A DNA stretch of 64,000 nucleotides, from positions 56,300,621-56,364,620 of the forward strand of contig CM045993.1 of NCBI GenBank assembly GCA_025175895.1, written 5' to 3'. The translations under genes and the position numbers were made by a program. A model generated the notes under the pieces. The model saw only the letters and a program-made list of their open reading frames with translations, did not search any database and was not told the DNA's origin. Position 1 is the first letter of the stretch. Each line of letters opens with the position of its first letter. This DNA comes from Wurfbainia villosa. Lineage: Eukaryota; Streptophyta; Magnoliopsida; Zingiberales; Zingiberaceae. Below are positions 35,168 through 46,897 of this stretch, piece by piece.

Positions 35168-36328
35168 ATGGAAGATCAAGCTGCATCCGAGGTGAACATA
35201 GGCAGCCGACCTCTGAGGGACTACGCAGCTCCTAGCGCTAGAGGATTCATGACAAGTATAGCTGGATGATCCATATCGACAAATAACTTTGAGCTGAAGC
35301 CGCCACTCATACATATGGTCCAACAGAGCCAATTAGAGGCAGCTGCAACTGAAGACCCGAACCAGCATCTTGAGGTTTTTCTCGAAATTTGCTCAACTAT
35401 GAAGCTGAACGGAGTCCCTTCTGACGCAATCCGCCTGAGCCTGTTCCCGTTTTCACTGTGGGATAAGGCTAAGGCGTGGCTTCACTCCTTACCTTCTGGC
35501 AGCATCACCACATGGGAGTAGTGTGAGCAGCAGTTTCTGAATAAATACTTCCCACTAAGTAAGACTACTCACATGCGCCACCTTATCACTAGCTTTCGCC
35601 AGAAGGAGGGGGAGTGCTTATTCGAAGCATGGGATCGCTACAAGGGGATACTTTATCAATGCCAACACCATGGACTGGAGAGGTGGTTGGTGATCCACAT
35701 TTTCTATAATGGGATCTCTTACGCCACAAAGATGTCCCTAGATTCTGCCACAGGAGGAGCTTTAATGAACAAAACCATAGAGGAGGAGGAGGAGCTTATC
35801 GAAGAGGTGGCCCAAAACCACCATCAATGGGCCTCCGAATGTGGTCAACCCACGCTTGTAGTGGAACATTACACTGTCAATTCCATGGACTACTATGGAG
35901 GGCAAGGGACCCAAGACAAGCAGATTGAGCACTGCGATGCGGTTGGCGACTAAAACCCCAGACCCAACAACCAACACTCCAACACTTCTCATCCGGGACG
36001 GAGGAACCACCAAAATTTTCCATATAAGAATACCTTAGGAAGGTTCCAACCGTCGGGAGAGAATGGGCAGCCACATCCCTCTAACACCCGGCTAGAGAGT
36101 ATGCTAGAGGATTTCATTCGAACGCAATGGGAGACGAACACTGAATTTCAACGACGACATTCGCAGATGGATACGATGATCGAGGGGTTGAGGTCATTTG
36201 TAAGAGATCTTGCCACAAGGCAGAAGTCGCTGGAGATTCAAGTAGCTTGGATCATGAACCAAATCTCCAGGACACCAGGGAAGCTACCAGGAAGAGCATA
36301 GGCTAATCCGGTAGAGCAGTGCCAGGCA
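35168..36328 (+). pseudogene. gag: Gag of G1
   Basis: It starts at ATG 35168-35170 (MEDQAASEVNIGSRPLRDY). Read in pieces, it gives the Retrotrans_gag pattern: LEVFLEICSTMKLNGVPSDA, LFPFSLWDKAKAWLHSLP, then KTTHMRHLITSFRQ and LFEAWDRYKGILYQCQHHG. In-frame stops occur near 35265, at 35519, 35951 and 36299. From 36101 (MLEDFIRTQWETN) a helical C-terminal part continues. The same N-terminal pattern is in G2 at 57959. Confidence 0.88.
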
Positions 36329-37243
36329 GTGACGCTGCGAAGCGGGAGGATCCTGAAAGAAATGCCAGGACAGTTGATTACCAAAAAGGATAAGGGATCT
36401 GAACCGCTAGAGCCTCTGGGGGAGGCAGAGAATGAAAAAACAAGAGAGATGAACCGAGAGCCTGTTGTAAGGGCTAAACCACCCCTTACTGTACCATTCC
36501 CACAGCGGTTGATGAATGCAAAGAAAGACGCCGAGTTTGGTAAATTCCTGGATATGCTGAAGATGATCTCGGTAGAGGTACCGATACTCGAAGCGTTGCA
36601 CCAAATGCCCCAGTTTGCTAGGTTCATGAAAGATATTCTGGCACATCGTAGGAAGGTAGCAGAGTCAGAAATAGTAGCCCTCACGGAGGAGTCAAGCACT
36701 TATCTCCGAAACGAAGCTACTCGAAAATTAAAAGATCCAGGGAGCTTCTATATCCCGTGCTATATAGGGACAACACTGATTAGTAAATCCTTCTGTGACT
36801 TAGGAGCGAGTGTGAGTCTTATGCCCTATACCTTATGTAAAAAGCTAGGGTTAGAAAATTTAAAATTCACCACTATGACACTACAACTAGCTGACCACAC
36901 ATACCGCTACCCATTGGGGATTTTAGAAGACGTTCCTGTTAAGGTGGGGAAGTTTACATTACCAACTGACTTTGTGGTGATGGAGATGGAAGAAGATCCA
37001 AAGATACCCATCATCCTAAGGCGACCATTTTTAGCGACTGCAGGAATGGTCATTGATGTTAAGAATCACAAGCTGACCCTAAAAGTGGGAGAGTATAAGA
37101 TCGAATTTGAGCCCACTAGGATAGGAAGTCAAGAACATGCATCAGGGAAATATGTGATTCCAGTGAGATCCAGGAAGGAAGTGGCATACGCAAATCCCAA
37201 GACGGATGACTGGAGGTTCACTGAACCACCGGAGCCGAGTTGA
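36329..37243 (+). CDS. G1 Gag C-terminus and protease, fused to the pol terminus
   Basis: This is an open frame of 304 codons. It begins MTLRSGR, typical of Athila. It contains PFPQRLMNAKKD and QMPQFARFMKDIL, then the aspartic protease region: CDLGASVSLMP (Leu where Thr is usual), LQLADHTYRYP, and later PFLATAGMVID. At about residue 270 it passes into NPKTDDWRFTEPPEPS and a stop. That end matches the end of the integrase frame in G2 (DEWRFTESLEPS), so a deletion removed RT to integrase without breaking the frame. The active-site Asp is present. The start codon is arbitrary, because upstream gag is interrupted. Confidence 0.85.
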   Translation: MTLRSGRILKEMPGQLITKKDKGSEPLEPLGEAENEKTREMNREPVVRAKPPLTVPFPQRLMNAKKDAEFGKFLDMLKMISVEVPILEALHQMPQFARFMKDILAHRRKVAESEIVALTEESSTYLRNEATRKLKDPGSFYIPCYIGTTLISKSFCDLGASVSLMPYTLCKKLGLENLKFTTMTLQLADHTYRYPLGILEDVPVKVGKFTLPTDFVVMEMEEDPKIPIILRRPFLATAGMVIDVKNHKLTLKVGEYKIEFEPTRIGSQEHASGKYVIPVRSRKEVAYANPKTDDWRFTEPPEPS

Positions 37244-37286
37244 TAGAAGAGTGTGGTCGAGCTAAACGACCTTAAACAAAGCGCTT

Positions 37287-37304
37287 CTTGGGAGGCAACC
37301 CAAG
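37287..37304 (+). promoter_or_regulatory. Conserved stem-loop after pol
   Basis: CTTGGGAGGCAACCCAAG forms a perfect six-pair stem with a six-base loop. The surrounding GTCGAGCTAAACGACCTTAA is nearly identical in G2 (stem-loop 61432-61449). It lies between pol and the ATHILA ORF. Confidence 0.75.
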
Positions 37305-37730
37305 TTTAGTTGTAGATTTTTCTTTTTTTCTATTGCATTGCATACATGTGTTAGATTTTAGTTTTGATTTCCATCACATTTAGAGTTAGGAGTAGAAAAG
37401 AACTTTGCTAGGCAAAAATGAAACCCATATTAGTCTACACGGCGAAGTGTATGAACAAATTCGGGCCATGGTGTATGAAAGGGGCGAAAAATGGGGGCAC
37501 ATGGCCTGGTCGTGTGTTTTCCCACAGCCGTGCCCGCTTGACTAGAAGCGCACACGGCCTGGCCGTGTGTTTTCACACGGTCGTAGCACACGAGGTTAAA
37601 AGGGGCAAGCCGTGTGTTTTCACCTCATTTGCACCGTGTGTTTCAAAAGTTCTTGCCCTAGCCGAGTGATTTCGTTTTCCCCTTCTTCTAGAAGCATTTT
37701 CAACCTCTTTAGAAGCCAAAAGGAGCAAGG
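37305..37730 (+). other. Non-coding spacer of G1 before the ATHILA ORF
   Basis: No supportable gene. It contains CACACGGCCTGGCCGTGTG-type inverted repeats (37497-37590), also seen in the LTR. Confidence 0.65.
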
Positions 37731-39275
37731 ATGAGGAGGACCAAGACCATAGCATCCCGATCTGGTGCCTCGGAGCGACAAACAAGAAGAGTCGACGCTC
37801 CTCAAGCTCCGGAAGAGGGTAACGCCCTACCCCCTCGACTTTTTTGTAATAATGAGCATAGAGATAGGTTCAATATGCTCTCTACTCGTAAACTTACTAC
37901 TACTAGGTACTTAGATGAGGATTTGCTAGGATCTTTAGGTTTGTTGGGTGACATGCAAACCCTATTTGCAAAAATGGGGTGGGATGAGATTATGGGAATA
38001 AGGCACCTAACTTACCCTAGGATAGTTTTGGAATTTTTGAGTTCTTTAGAGGCAGAAGTTTTAACGGGTAGAGAGAGCGAGGAGGGTAGGATAACTTTTA
38101 GACTTTTTAATATTGAGCATGAGTGGAACCTTCACCAATGGAACTCATGCTTTGGCTTGCCAAGTGGGGGAGAGAGAAGAACCCCTAATGGGTATAACTC
38201 TCATTTGATTTGGACTGAGTTGACAGGAGAGCACATTTATGACCCTTCTAGGGCCAAAGCGTCACACCTCCAAAACTCCGTCTTTCGATACCTTTACCGT
38301 GTCATGGCCAGTACTATATTTGGTCGTGGGGAGAGTGACGATGTAGCGAGAGCCAGTGAGCTGCTTTGCCTATGGGACATGCTACAAGAAAGGAGTAGCA
38401 TCGATGTAAGGTCCCACTTCATCAGACACTTAGTGAAGATGGGCAAAGCAGCACGCGGAGAGATCCATGTGGGTGGCCTACTTACCCACATTTGTTATAG
38501 GATGGGGTACGACTACATAGCATTGGAGAGTATAGTGGGGAGCCCTAGGATCGACCTAGGAGTATGCATGACCATGAAGATGATTGTAAGAGAAGGAGAC
38601 TCCTTATGCTTTGTAAGGAAAAATCTTACGTCCCTTAGGCTCCCCGACTCAGATCGTACCACCATCGCTGTACAAGCCAATTGGCGCTTAGACCTAATAG
38701 TGGAGTCCCCTCCACATGAGGGACCATCCATATCAGCGCCCATCTCTCCACCTTTGTACCACTCTCCCTCTAGTCCACACATACATAGGAGCCCACCTAG
38801 TCCACGTCGACATGAGCCTACACCTGTGCCACCATCTTTTTCTACTTTTGAGTAGGATGCAGGTACGTTGGCATATGATTTCTTAGAGTTCCGATCGCAC
38901 CTTGACGACATCTATACTGAGCAGCAGATGCAGAGGCAGCAATGGGAGGAGAAGAGTGCCTACTAGCAGGCAGAGTTCTAGGGATTCCAGGAGCATTTCC
39001 AGCGGGCAGAGGAGTTCTACGATGAGGCCCGCATATACTTCCAGGAGGAGGCTGCTTGTCGCCAAGATGAGGCAGCTTACCACGGGGAGATGCGGCAACA
39101 TATGCACGCCCAGCAGGCATAGTGTGCTAGGGAGGAGGAGCACCGAGCAACCACTGCATCCACCAGCTCTCAGATCGACCACATGTATATGTGGCATCAG
39201 CGACTCAGCAGCAAGTTCTCCCAGAATCTAGAGATGCTCAGGCTCCCAGACTTTCCACCTCGTCCACCATATTAG
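37731..39275 (+). pseudogene. ATHILA ORF (ORF3, plant Athila-specific protein)
   Basis: From ATG 37731 a clean frame of 374 codons runs to 38855, where a Gln codon has become TAG (G2 keeps CAG at the same place). Homology continues through three more stops to a natural stop at 39273-39275. The main part (LLGDMQTLFAKMGWDEIM, FRLFNIEHEWNLHQWNSCFG, then RYLYRVMASTIFGRGES and HICYRMGYDYIAL) fits the ATHILA family, an ORF in the env position whose function is unknown. A Pro/Ser-rich stretch (38705-38850) and a Gln/Glu-rich coiled-coil region (38905-39220) follow. I see no signal peptide. Confidence 0.85.
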
Positions 39276-40160
39276 AGGTATACTTTTGTTTAAGTCTGGG
39301 GGGTACCCCGAAATCTATTTTGTTTTATTTTCCTAGTAGTAGTTTCTTTCTGGTATTTTCATTTGTTCATGCATGCATGAGTTGTTTAGTTCCTTTCGGT
39401 ACTTAATTTTTGGTGTCTTAAAAGCTACCTCAGTAGTTTTTTTTGAAAATTTCTTACATGAGTTGTTCCCATAGGTAGCTTAACTCTATTTATCTTATGG
39501 CATTTTATTCTATGTGCTCTATTGAATGTTCTAGACTTACACTGGTTAGCTCTATTTTTACACTTACACATGTCAAACAGTCTGACAAGGAGGATCTAGT
39601 ACATACCTAGTTATGATTCACTTCAATAGACTAGTACTTTGGAATCCATAGGTGACTCTAGGTTTAGCATTTTAGTTTCTGGAGATGCTCGGATTGTGTA
39701 AGCCCATTCAGAAAAATCAAAATCCTTGTGAGCTAAAAAAAAAAGATTATGAGGGATAAAAAATAGTTGTCATGGGTGGAAATGGCTAGGTGCCCCTTTG
39801 AGACCGAGTTAGGTTATTGGGGAAACACCTCCCAATTTCTCTCAATACCGAGCACGCCTTTGAGACTTTATGCTAGATCTAGGGAACGACCCTCACTTTG
39901 GGTAGGTAAGTGCCTAAGAGATGGAAACCTTAGGAAAGCTATGGGGTGACAACTTAACTCACCATGGAACGGGCATCCCCTAAGAATGATTCGCCTAGCA
40001 TGAGCATGAGGAGCTAACTTAGTGAATTTTTAGAACGTATCTATTTTGCTTTGATTGCAAATACCACATGTTAAATTTAGTTATCATGCTCATTATGGAA
40101 TATTATCTTTTTAAAATTTTATGGCACTGAGGTTTGCTTGAGGACAAGCAAAGATTTAAG
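39276..40160 (+). other. 3' untranslated region of G1
   Basis: About 0.9 kb with no gene. It is alignable throughout with 62046-62911 of G2. Confidence 0.75.
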
Positions 40161-40171
40161 TCTGGGGGAAG
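40161..40171 (+). promoter_or_regulatory. Polypurine tract of G1
   Basis: TCTGGGGGAAG directly precedes the 3' LTR; same in G2 at 62911-62921. Confidence 0.75.
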
Positions 40172-41541
40172 TGATGTGAGCAAAACATATAGGGTTTTAG
40201 GAGTAGTTTATGCACACATCTTGTTACATTTTGCACTAGTTTCATGCATAAGTTACTCTGTTTTTGCATGCATTTCCTATTTTCTAGTTCGGAGGTTTGC
40301 TCGTTGTTCTTTTGAATGCAGGTTGGCTTTTCGGGTGGAAAAGATGCATTTTCGGAGCGAAAGAAGAACATTTCATGCTAGACGCAGAGTGGGACATGGC
40401 CAGGGCATGTGGATTCACACGGCCGTGTCCGATGGGTGAAGATCATCACACCAGTGCCTCACATGGCCTAACCATGTTGAAACACACGATCGTGTGGCGA
40501 CCCGATGGAGTTGCACGACTAGGGTTTTTTCTCGATTTCGCAGCAGTCTGAAGCGATGTCTATATAAGGATGACTCTACCCAAACCCTAGGGGAGAGGCA
40601 CGATGGCTAGGATGGCACGCCGAAGCCCTAAAAATCTTCGGTAACTCACAGCGGGGAGGAGGAACACCGACGGAGGTCCACAACTTGCAATACAACACCG
40701 GAGAGAAGATCACAATGCATTGTATATCTCTATTTCTGTGCTTTATCTCTATTGTATTCGAACTCCAACATGTTTTGTGATTCTTCCTTCGTATTTATGG
40801 AGTAGTACTTTTGATTCTAGGATTAGGGAGTAGCTTGAGTTCATATACAATGTTGATTCATATTAAATTCTGGCCAAAAGTTTGATATTGACAGTTGGTA
40901 GTTGTTCTCTATTATACTTTCGTGAATTTGACTTTCTTTCCACTGTGCTTAGGTGATACGAGGTGGTGACAGCCCTCGCAATCTTTATTTAGGAAGTTTG
41001 ATCAAGGAACCTAGGGGTAAACCTAACCTCCCGTAACTACGGGGAGAAGGGAGCGGTGGAATCGAAAATGGTCCACTGCAAGGATTGATTTGGCATCCTC
41101 GTACCCTCTATCCCATCCTTTTGGGCGAGGATAGCTCCCGGTGAATGCGGCGGCTCTGCGGGAGAGTGTATGATGTCCCTTCCCCAAAACCGTAGGTAGA
41201 AGTTTAGACGACGCCAATTGACAACATTGTTATATGGTACACAAGCGAAACCAAAGTCCTAGAATCGCCTTTTCAAGACCCTGGCGCACTCTTTTCCTCC
41301 TCGGTGTGACACCACACTAAGTAGGGTCCTCCGATAGTCCTCACCAATCAACTCTCTCTGAGATTCCATCCAAACAATCGCAACCACTTAGCATATTGGT
41401 ACTCGAATCCTAGTCCCTGTGAGATCGATAATCTTTATTACTTGACGACATCCGTGCACTTGCGGGCGTTGAGCGCGAGTGCGCACTTTGAGTCTTCGAC
41501 GGTCTTTGTCGTGGGATTTAAGGTCACGACTGTGCGCATCA
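40172..41541 (+). repeat. 3' LTR of G1
   Basis: It is 1370 bases, matching 33439-34801 with scattered transitions, and ends GCGCATCA. TATA box at 40561-40568. Confidence 0.92.
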
Positions 41542-42321
41542 ATCTTCCCCCTACTGAGTGTCGACATCATATGTCGATCTAGTTTTGTGAGACACAAGAA
41601 GATTGAAACTCTATGTGCGATCTGTTTGAATCAGAGAAATTTCAGGTAACTCAATCTATACCAATTATCTGAGTTATATATAAATTAAAATATTTTCTCT
41701 ACAATTCATGTTTTATATTTTATCTTAACAAATTTTTATATTGTAGATACGATCGACAACAAATGCCCAAAACCGATCGCAACTACCATATACCCATCGA
41801 GGTGGCTCAAAATCATTCATTCAATATAGTTACGATGGTGTAAGTACAAACTTTATAGTTACAGTATATTATTTGCTATTTTTAATATTAACACATTATA
41901 ATATTTTTCATACCGATCAGTTACAGAGAAAAGATCGAATTACTGTCTTTAATACCACCTATTGTAGCTCATCAAAAGGGTGGAGTGGGGAGAGAGCAGA
42001 GGCTGCATACATAAGATATAATCGATATAATTTAGTAAAATTGTTTTTAAATTTGCATAATTCTTTGTAGACATATTAATAATAAGTTTGATATTCTTAG
42101 GGTGATATGGTGAGACTACGAGATGAGCACATTCAATCACAAGAAATCGAAGATGACATCGATGTAGTTAAGATTTCAGATCAAGTTTGTGATCAAGTCC
42201 TCGGTGTTCATTCTGAATATATTAGAGGACATGGAAGTGGGTCGAAACCAGTTAGATCCACTTTTTCGGATGTCAGCTCCTCCTCTAGATTAACTAATGC
42301 AGCACTGCATGAACAACTTGA
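41542..42321 (+). pseudogene. CACTA second gene, middle exons
   Basis: The interrupted exon resumes at 41547 and ends at a GTAAC donor at 41646. Further exons are about 41747-41839 (PYTHRGGSKSFIQYSYDG, between TTGTAG and GTAAGT), from 41921 (SSSKGWSGERAEAAY), and from 42101 (GDMVRLRDEHIQSQ, then VLGVHSEYIRGHGSGSKP). These motifs match the Transposase_24 (Ptta/En/Spm) family. The last exon is cut by Z+ and continues at 52434. Confidence 0.8.
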
Positions 42322-44212
42322 TGTTGGGATATATACTGAAAAGTCTATCTTTTGTATGAACACCTTTATTTTGAAATAAGAATCACATAATCATTGTTTG
42401 CATATTTTTATGGCTATGCATATTGTCTAATACATTACATTGTAGATAACATGGTGTGTGGTGTCACACGGGAGATCATGTTATCGGTTCCTTGTAAAGT
42501 ATAAGTAAAGGCTCACAACCGAGATGACTTTGGACAAACTATTGGAATGATTGTAGTGTGATTTGAGATTGATTTGTCTTGACCATAGAATCACACTAGT
42601 GCACTTTGTGTGTATTTAGCAGGACTGACTTAGAGGTGATTCGATTTATTGCTGACTACATAATCGAATCAGACCTTAGATATTATATTGTACATGCTCT
42701 TAATCCCGATATAATAACGGGCACCTATACTTAGTATTCATTTCTTTGATTTACTAATGGGCGAGATTTATAGATTAAATCGATAGGCTCGGTAAGTTGG
42801 GAAATGATATTATTTATATGGTGTGTCGTTGATTATAGGAGAAAACCGTGTCCTATATATTAGGATGATGAATTCCCCTTGAGGAGCTCATAAGGTTCAT
42901 CATGTAAACCCTGCAGGTGGACTTGGTCCGGCATGATGAAAAGGTCGAGTGGTACTACTCAAGGAGTTAGATGTTGATTAATTAATGGTCAGTAAATTAA
43001 TTACTCGACGGATATTCGAGATCTTAAATACGGGGAGAAAATGTACAAATAATATATGGAGCCCATATTAACTTATGGGGGTTGGTGAGGTAGATCAATG
43101 ATAATCCTTTAGTGGATTGGATTATCATTAATGGATCAGACTTTATGTGGGCTTGATCCATTGGGTGGCAAAGATCCAACTCCTCCTCATGGTCCCTATT
43201 GTAGCCTATTAAAACCTCATGAAGTTTAGATCCAATGGATAGAAACAAAACTCTAGATCCAAAGGTAGAGATTAAATCTCTAAATCTGACGGTTGAGATT
43301 AAATCTCTAGATCCGACGGTTGAGATTAAATCCTTAGAACCAATGGTGGAGATTAAAACAAGGCTTATCCCTAAAAATCTATAAAAGGAGCCTTTAGGGT
43401 TGTCATGGAGAGAGATAGAGAAGCAAGGGTCTTTGGAGTTGGCGGCAAGAAGCAAGGGGCTAGGGTTAGGAGTTTGGCGGCACCAAATAAGGAAACAATT
43501 TCCTTATCTTCTTCTTCCTCAAGCTTGCCGTAGCCCATACATCCCCTTCCTCACCTTGGCCGGTGTCCATAGCAGATCTTCTCCTCCTCCTTGGCCAGTG
43601 GAACCAAGGCTTAGGGTCCTCCCTTGGAGCTTTTTGCCGGCAACCATTGTTTCTCCTTCTCCTTGTTGGCCGGCGGCAAGTAACTTCCTTGTTGCTTGTT
43701 GGTTGGCTAAAGGAAGGAGAAAAGTTTTGTTTCTATTCTTCCTCTTGCTCGGAACGAGCAAGGAAGGAAGATTGGTGATCTAGGAGCTTCAACTTTTGGT
43801 AGATCGTCGCCCACATGACATCCGAATGGAGGAAGGTCATACAATAGAAGATCGAGAGGTATATCGATTCTCTATTTTCATTTGTTAAATGTTTATATTT
43901 GTTTTTCAATTATGAGCATGATATATTCTATTTGTGGCTAAATAATACTTGGATACCAAACATAAACATAAAAATCGGCGATCCATACATCGTCTATTCC
44001 GCGGCTATTCGTGGAATAGAGGTTGGTCGCTTGAACAACAAGTTTGTTCAAGTGACTACTCTAAATGAATAGCACGATGATGACAAGGTTGCTTGGGTCT
44101 TCCCTTTTGTCTAGGATTAAATTTTTAATCCGGGGACATCGATGGGATCGCCATGAACAAGCGACCGAGTTGAAGTGGGAAGCGAAGTTTCCCCTCACGG
44201 ATCAACCCAACA
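42322..44212 (+). repeat. 5' LTR of Z+
   Basis: It is 1891 bases, TGTTGGGATA to CAACCCAACA, against 1890 for the 3' LTR. A TATAAAAG box is at 43380-43387. Diverged 30-base repeats are at about 43240-43350. The frame at 43400-43783 is non-coding LTR sequence. Confidence 0.92.
43380..43387 (+). promoter_or_regulatory. TATA box of Z+ 5' LTR
   Basis: TATAAAAG, downstream of the 30-base repeats. The same box is at 51597-51604 in the 3' LTR. Confidence 0.6.
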
Positions 44213-44230
44213 AGTGGTATCAGAGCCACG
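44213..44230 (+). promoter_or_regulatory. Primer binding site of Z+
   Basis: AGTGGTATCAGAGCCACG follows the LTR end with no spacer; initiator tRNA-Met type. Confidence 0.8.
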
Positions 44231-45277
44231 ATTTCCGGTTTTGTGTGTTTAAGGATTCGGTTACTCTTATGCATTTTTCATATATTATATGTGCCGAATA
44301 ATAGTAGGATATGCGTAGGTTAACTCTTTGGTTGCAGGCATAAGATCCGACTATTATGGTCATATGTGTGTATGTGATTGTATGTGTGTAATAGTATATT
44401 TTGTTGAATCCTCGGGGTTGACGAGGCTAGTATTTAATTTTTTGTGTAAATTAAATATGGAATTGTTTAGCCACTCCTTTTATTTTAGTTTACTTTTGAT
44501 CTAGATTTCATGTACACTCCCTCGTGGAGTATAGGATCGATGGATGTAAATTAAAATAGTTTTTTAGTCTCGGCTCGGATCTCCGGATGGCTCGTACATG
44601 GCGTAGGAGGAGCGGACGAGATGGCGATGCGAGAGGAGACATATTGAAGACAAAAGCCATAATAGTTGGAAAATAATTTATTTTTCATATTTATTGCTTA
44701 TTGTTTGATATGCATGTCGTAGGCTAGAAAATTCCTCATTTTCAAATTACTAAGTGGCAGAGGGATATTTTATAAATTCCCACGGCCTCCATTACGATTT
44801 GACAAGTGATGCAAACAAACTTGTGCGTCGGCTCTGAGTGCCTTCCTCCTCATCGGATGAGTTTGTTTGCGGATCACAAGATCGAATATGGTTATAGGGA
44901 ATTATCAAGGAGCGTGTGTACTTCCCCATCGAAAGGCACATAACCCGAGATAATTACCTTGGTACCGAGTAATGGTGAACACTTAGATACAAATATAAGT
45001 ATCCTCCCCATCGGAGTCACTGCTTTTATTTGTAGGGCCAAAGAAGAACCAACTATTAATTTTACTTGACAAAAAGTTAGGTTGACAAGATAGTAAAATT
45101 AATGGGTAAAACCTCCTCTTACAAATGTAGAATTCGTATACGTCCACACTATCATGGCATACGATATTCTCGGTGTTTTGAGGTGTTGGTTGATTTTAAA
45201 ATTTTATTGTTTGAGGAATCAATAATTTTTTGAAATGTAATGTTTTGATCTATGTGATTCTTAGGTTTTATTTCAAA
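44231..45277 (+). other. Leader of Z+
   Basis: About 1 kb untranslated, matching the leader of Z- (29085-30119). No supportable gene. Confidence 0.75.
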
Positions 45278-45599
45278 ATGACTTTCAACCCGCTTGCTGT
45301 GATACTGAAAGAGAATAAACTTACTAGACCCAACTATGGTTATTGGAAGAGGAATCTTGACATTGTCTTGACTGCTGAGGAATACAAATATGTACTCCTC
45401 AAAGAGTGCCCTCCTAAGCCTGCAGATGATTCTGGGGAAAAGGAGAGAGAGAGTTATAAGAAGTGGATCAAGGCCGATGAGATGGCGTGGTGTTACATTT
45501 TGGCATCTATGTCAAATGTACTGCAACATCAGCATCAAGCCATGCCCACTGCTTATGACATGATGCTCAATCTCAAAGAGCTTTTTGGACACCAGAATC
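45278..45599 (+). pseudogene. gag: Gag of Z+, N-terminal part
   Basis: It starts at ATG 45278-45280 (MTFNPLAVILKENKLTRPNY, then WKRNLDIVLTAEEYKYVL), the copia DUF4219/UBN2 gag pattern. The frame is open to the insertion of solo LTR W1 at 45600, inside KELFGHQN. It resumes at 46903. Confidence 0.9.
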
Positions 45600-46897
45600 T
45601 GTTGGTGCAGTGGGCACCAAAGTCGAACCGGTATTTTGATTATGGCAAAAGGCTCAATAGTTAAGGGTATATTTGTTATCTTACGAGCTCAATTAAGTGT
45701 GCAGAAATGCTAAAGTTGAGCGGAAGGTCTGCGACACCCGGTGGGAACCGAGGTGGTCGGGCAACGCCAGAGGGACTTCGGAGGAAGCCGAGGTACTCGG
45801 GTGAAGACCGGAAGCGAGGCTACAAGGTAAGCTCGTGTGAAAGCGAAGCAAGGTCGTTAAGCGTAGATCCGACCCAATACCTCCAATGGAAGGTCTAGGT
45901 CGAGATCAGATGGTTAGAACCATCGTACTTTATATTTTAAGCTAACTTGTACTGCAGCCCAAAACCCTTTGACTACTACAATCAAGCTAGTCAAGTTTCA
46001 ATTTCAAGGGGTGAATTTGGACTTGACTCGTGTTTTGGTACAAAGGGTGATGTGGCATCAAGGTGGACATCCAAACCATCACCAAGCTTCCTTGTGGTGG
46101 ACGCCCAAAATAAGGTGAGTTGGCACAAGATGGTTGGCTCCCATGATGTGGCACAAGTTGAATGGCTCCAACAAGTTGGCGCCCAAGGAGGTTGGAGGTG
46201 GCACAAGGTGGTTGGATGAAACACCTCATCCTCAAGTTGGCGCCCAAGGAGGTTGGAGGTGGCACAAGGTGGTTGGATGAAACACCTCATCCTTGAGTTA
46301 GCGCACAAGGAGGTTGGAGGTGGCACAAGGTGGTTGGATGAAACACCTCATCCTTGAGTTGGGATAAGAACCTCACCTTGGACACTACCTATGTCTAAAT
46401 TCATAGATCAATATCCATAAATAGACATGTTCAAGCCAAGCAAATAACAAGAATTCAAGAGCTCTCAACACGCCGTCGTAACGCCGCTACTACTACTCAC
46501 ATTTGCTACGACGAAGTGCCGCCGACAACGAAAGCTACATCTTCTACTTATAAGAGTTGTCGGTATATTTATTTAAGTTCTACTTCTTTAAATTGTCTTT
46601 GTGCTTTAATCGTAACAAGGAAAGGGGGAGTGTCCCTTTGCCTTGATTTCTTTTTGTAATCGTTGCTCCTACCTCCAACGAGGAGGAGTGGTTTTAGTGA
46701 ATTGCCCTCCGTACGTGATCAAGGATCACTAGGGCCGTGGATTAGCAATCGAAAGATTGTGAACCACGTAAAAATATCTTGTCTACTTTATATTTCCGCT
46801 GTGCACTCTCTACTTGCTTTTTACTTATTGCAAAAGTTTTCTAACGACATCGTATCGCTATTCACCCCCCCCCTCTAGCGACACTTTCGATCCAACA
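45600..46897 (+). mobile_element. Solo LTR W1 in Z+ gag
   Basis: It is 1298 bases, TGTTGGTGCAG to CGATCCAACA, with a perfect duplication GAATC (45595-45599 and 46898-46902). It shares start, end and the CTACCTCCAACGAGGAGGAG segment with W2 and W3 and lacks any internal region. It contains three 61-base tandem units (46175-46357). The family resembles the Y/V gag-only LTRs in its ends. Confidence 0.9.
46175..46357 (+). repeat. 61-base tandem repeat in W1
   Basis: Three units, each with GGAGGTTGGAGGTGGCACAA and GTTGGATGAAACACCTCATC. Not seen in W2 or W3. Confidence 0.85.

Larger units (their letters stand above)
33439..41541 (+). mobile_element. Ty3/gypsy Athila-clade element G1, pol deleted
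   Basis: It is flanked by ATCTT (33434-33438 and 41542-41546), with LTRs at 33439-34801 and 40172-41541, a primer binding site of the tRNA-Asp type, gag, protease, the ATHILA ORF and a polypurine tract. RT, RNase H and integrase are missing: the protease frame runs directly into the last codons of pol. It interrupts exon 3 of the second CACTA gene. Confidence 0.93.

Noticed and set aside
43400..43783. Frame of 127 codons and its counterpart at 51614-52015
   Set aside because: Non-coding LTR just after the TATA box; the two copies differ by frameshifts despite high DNA similarity.
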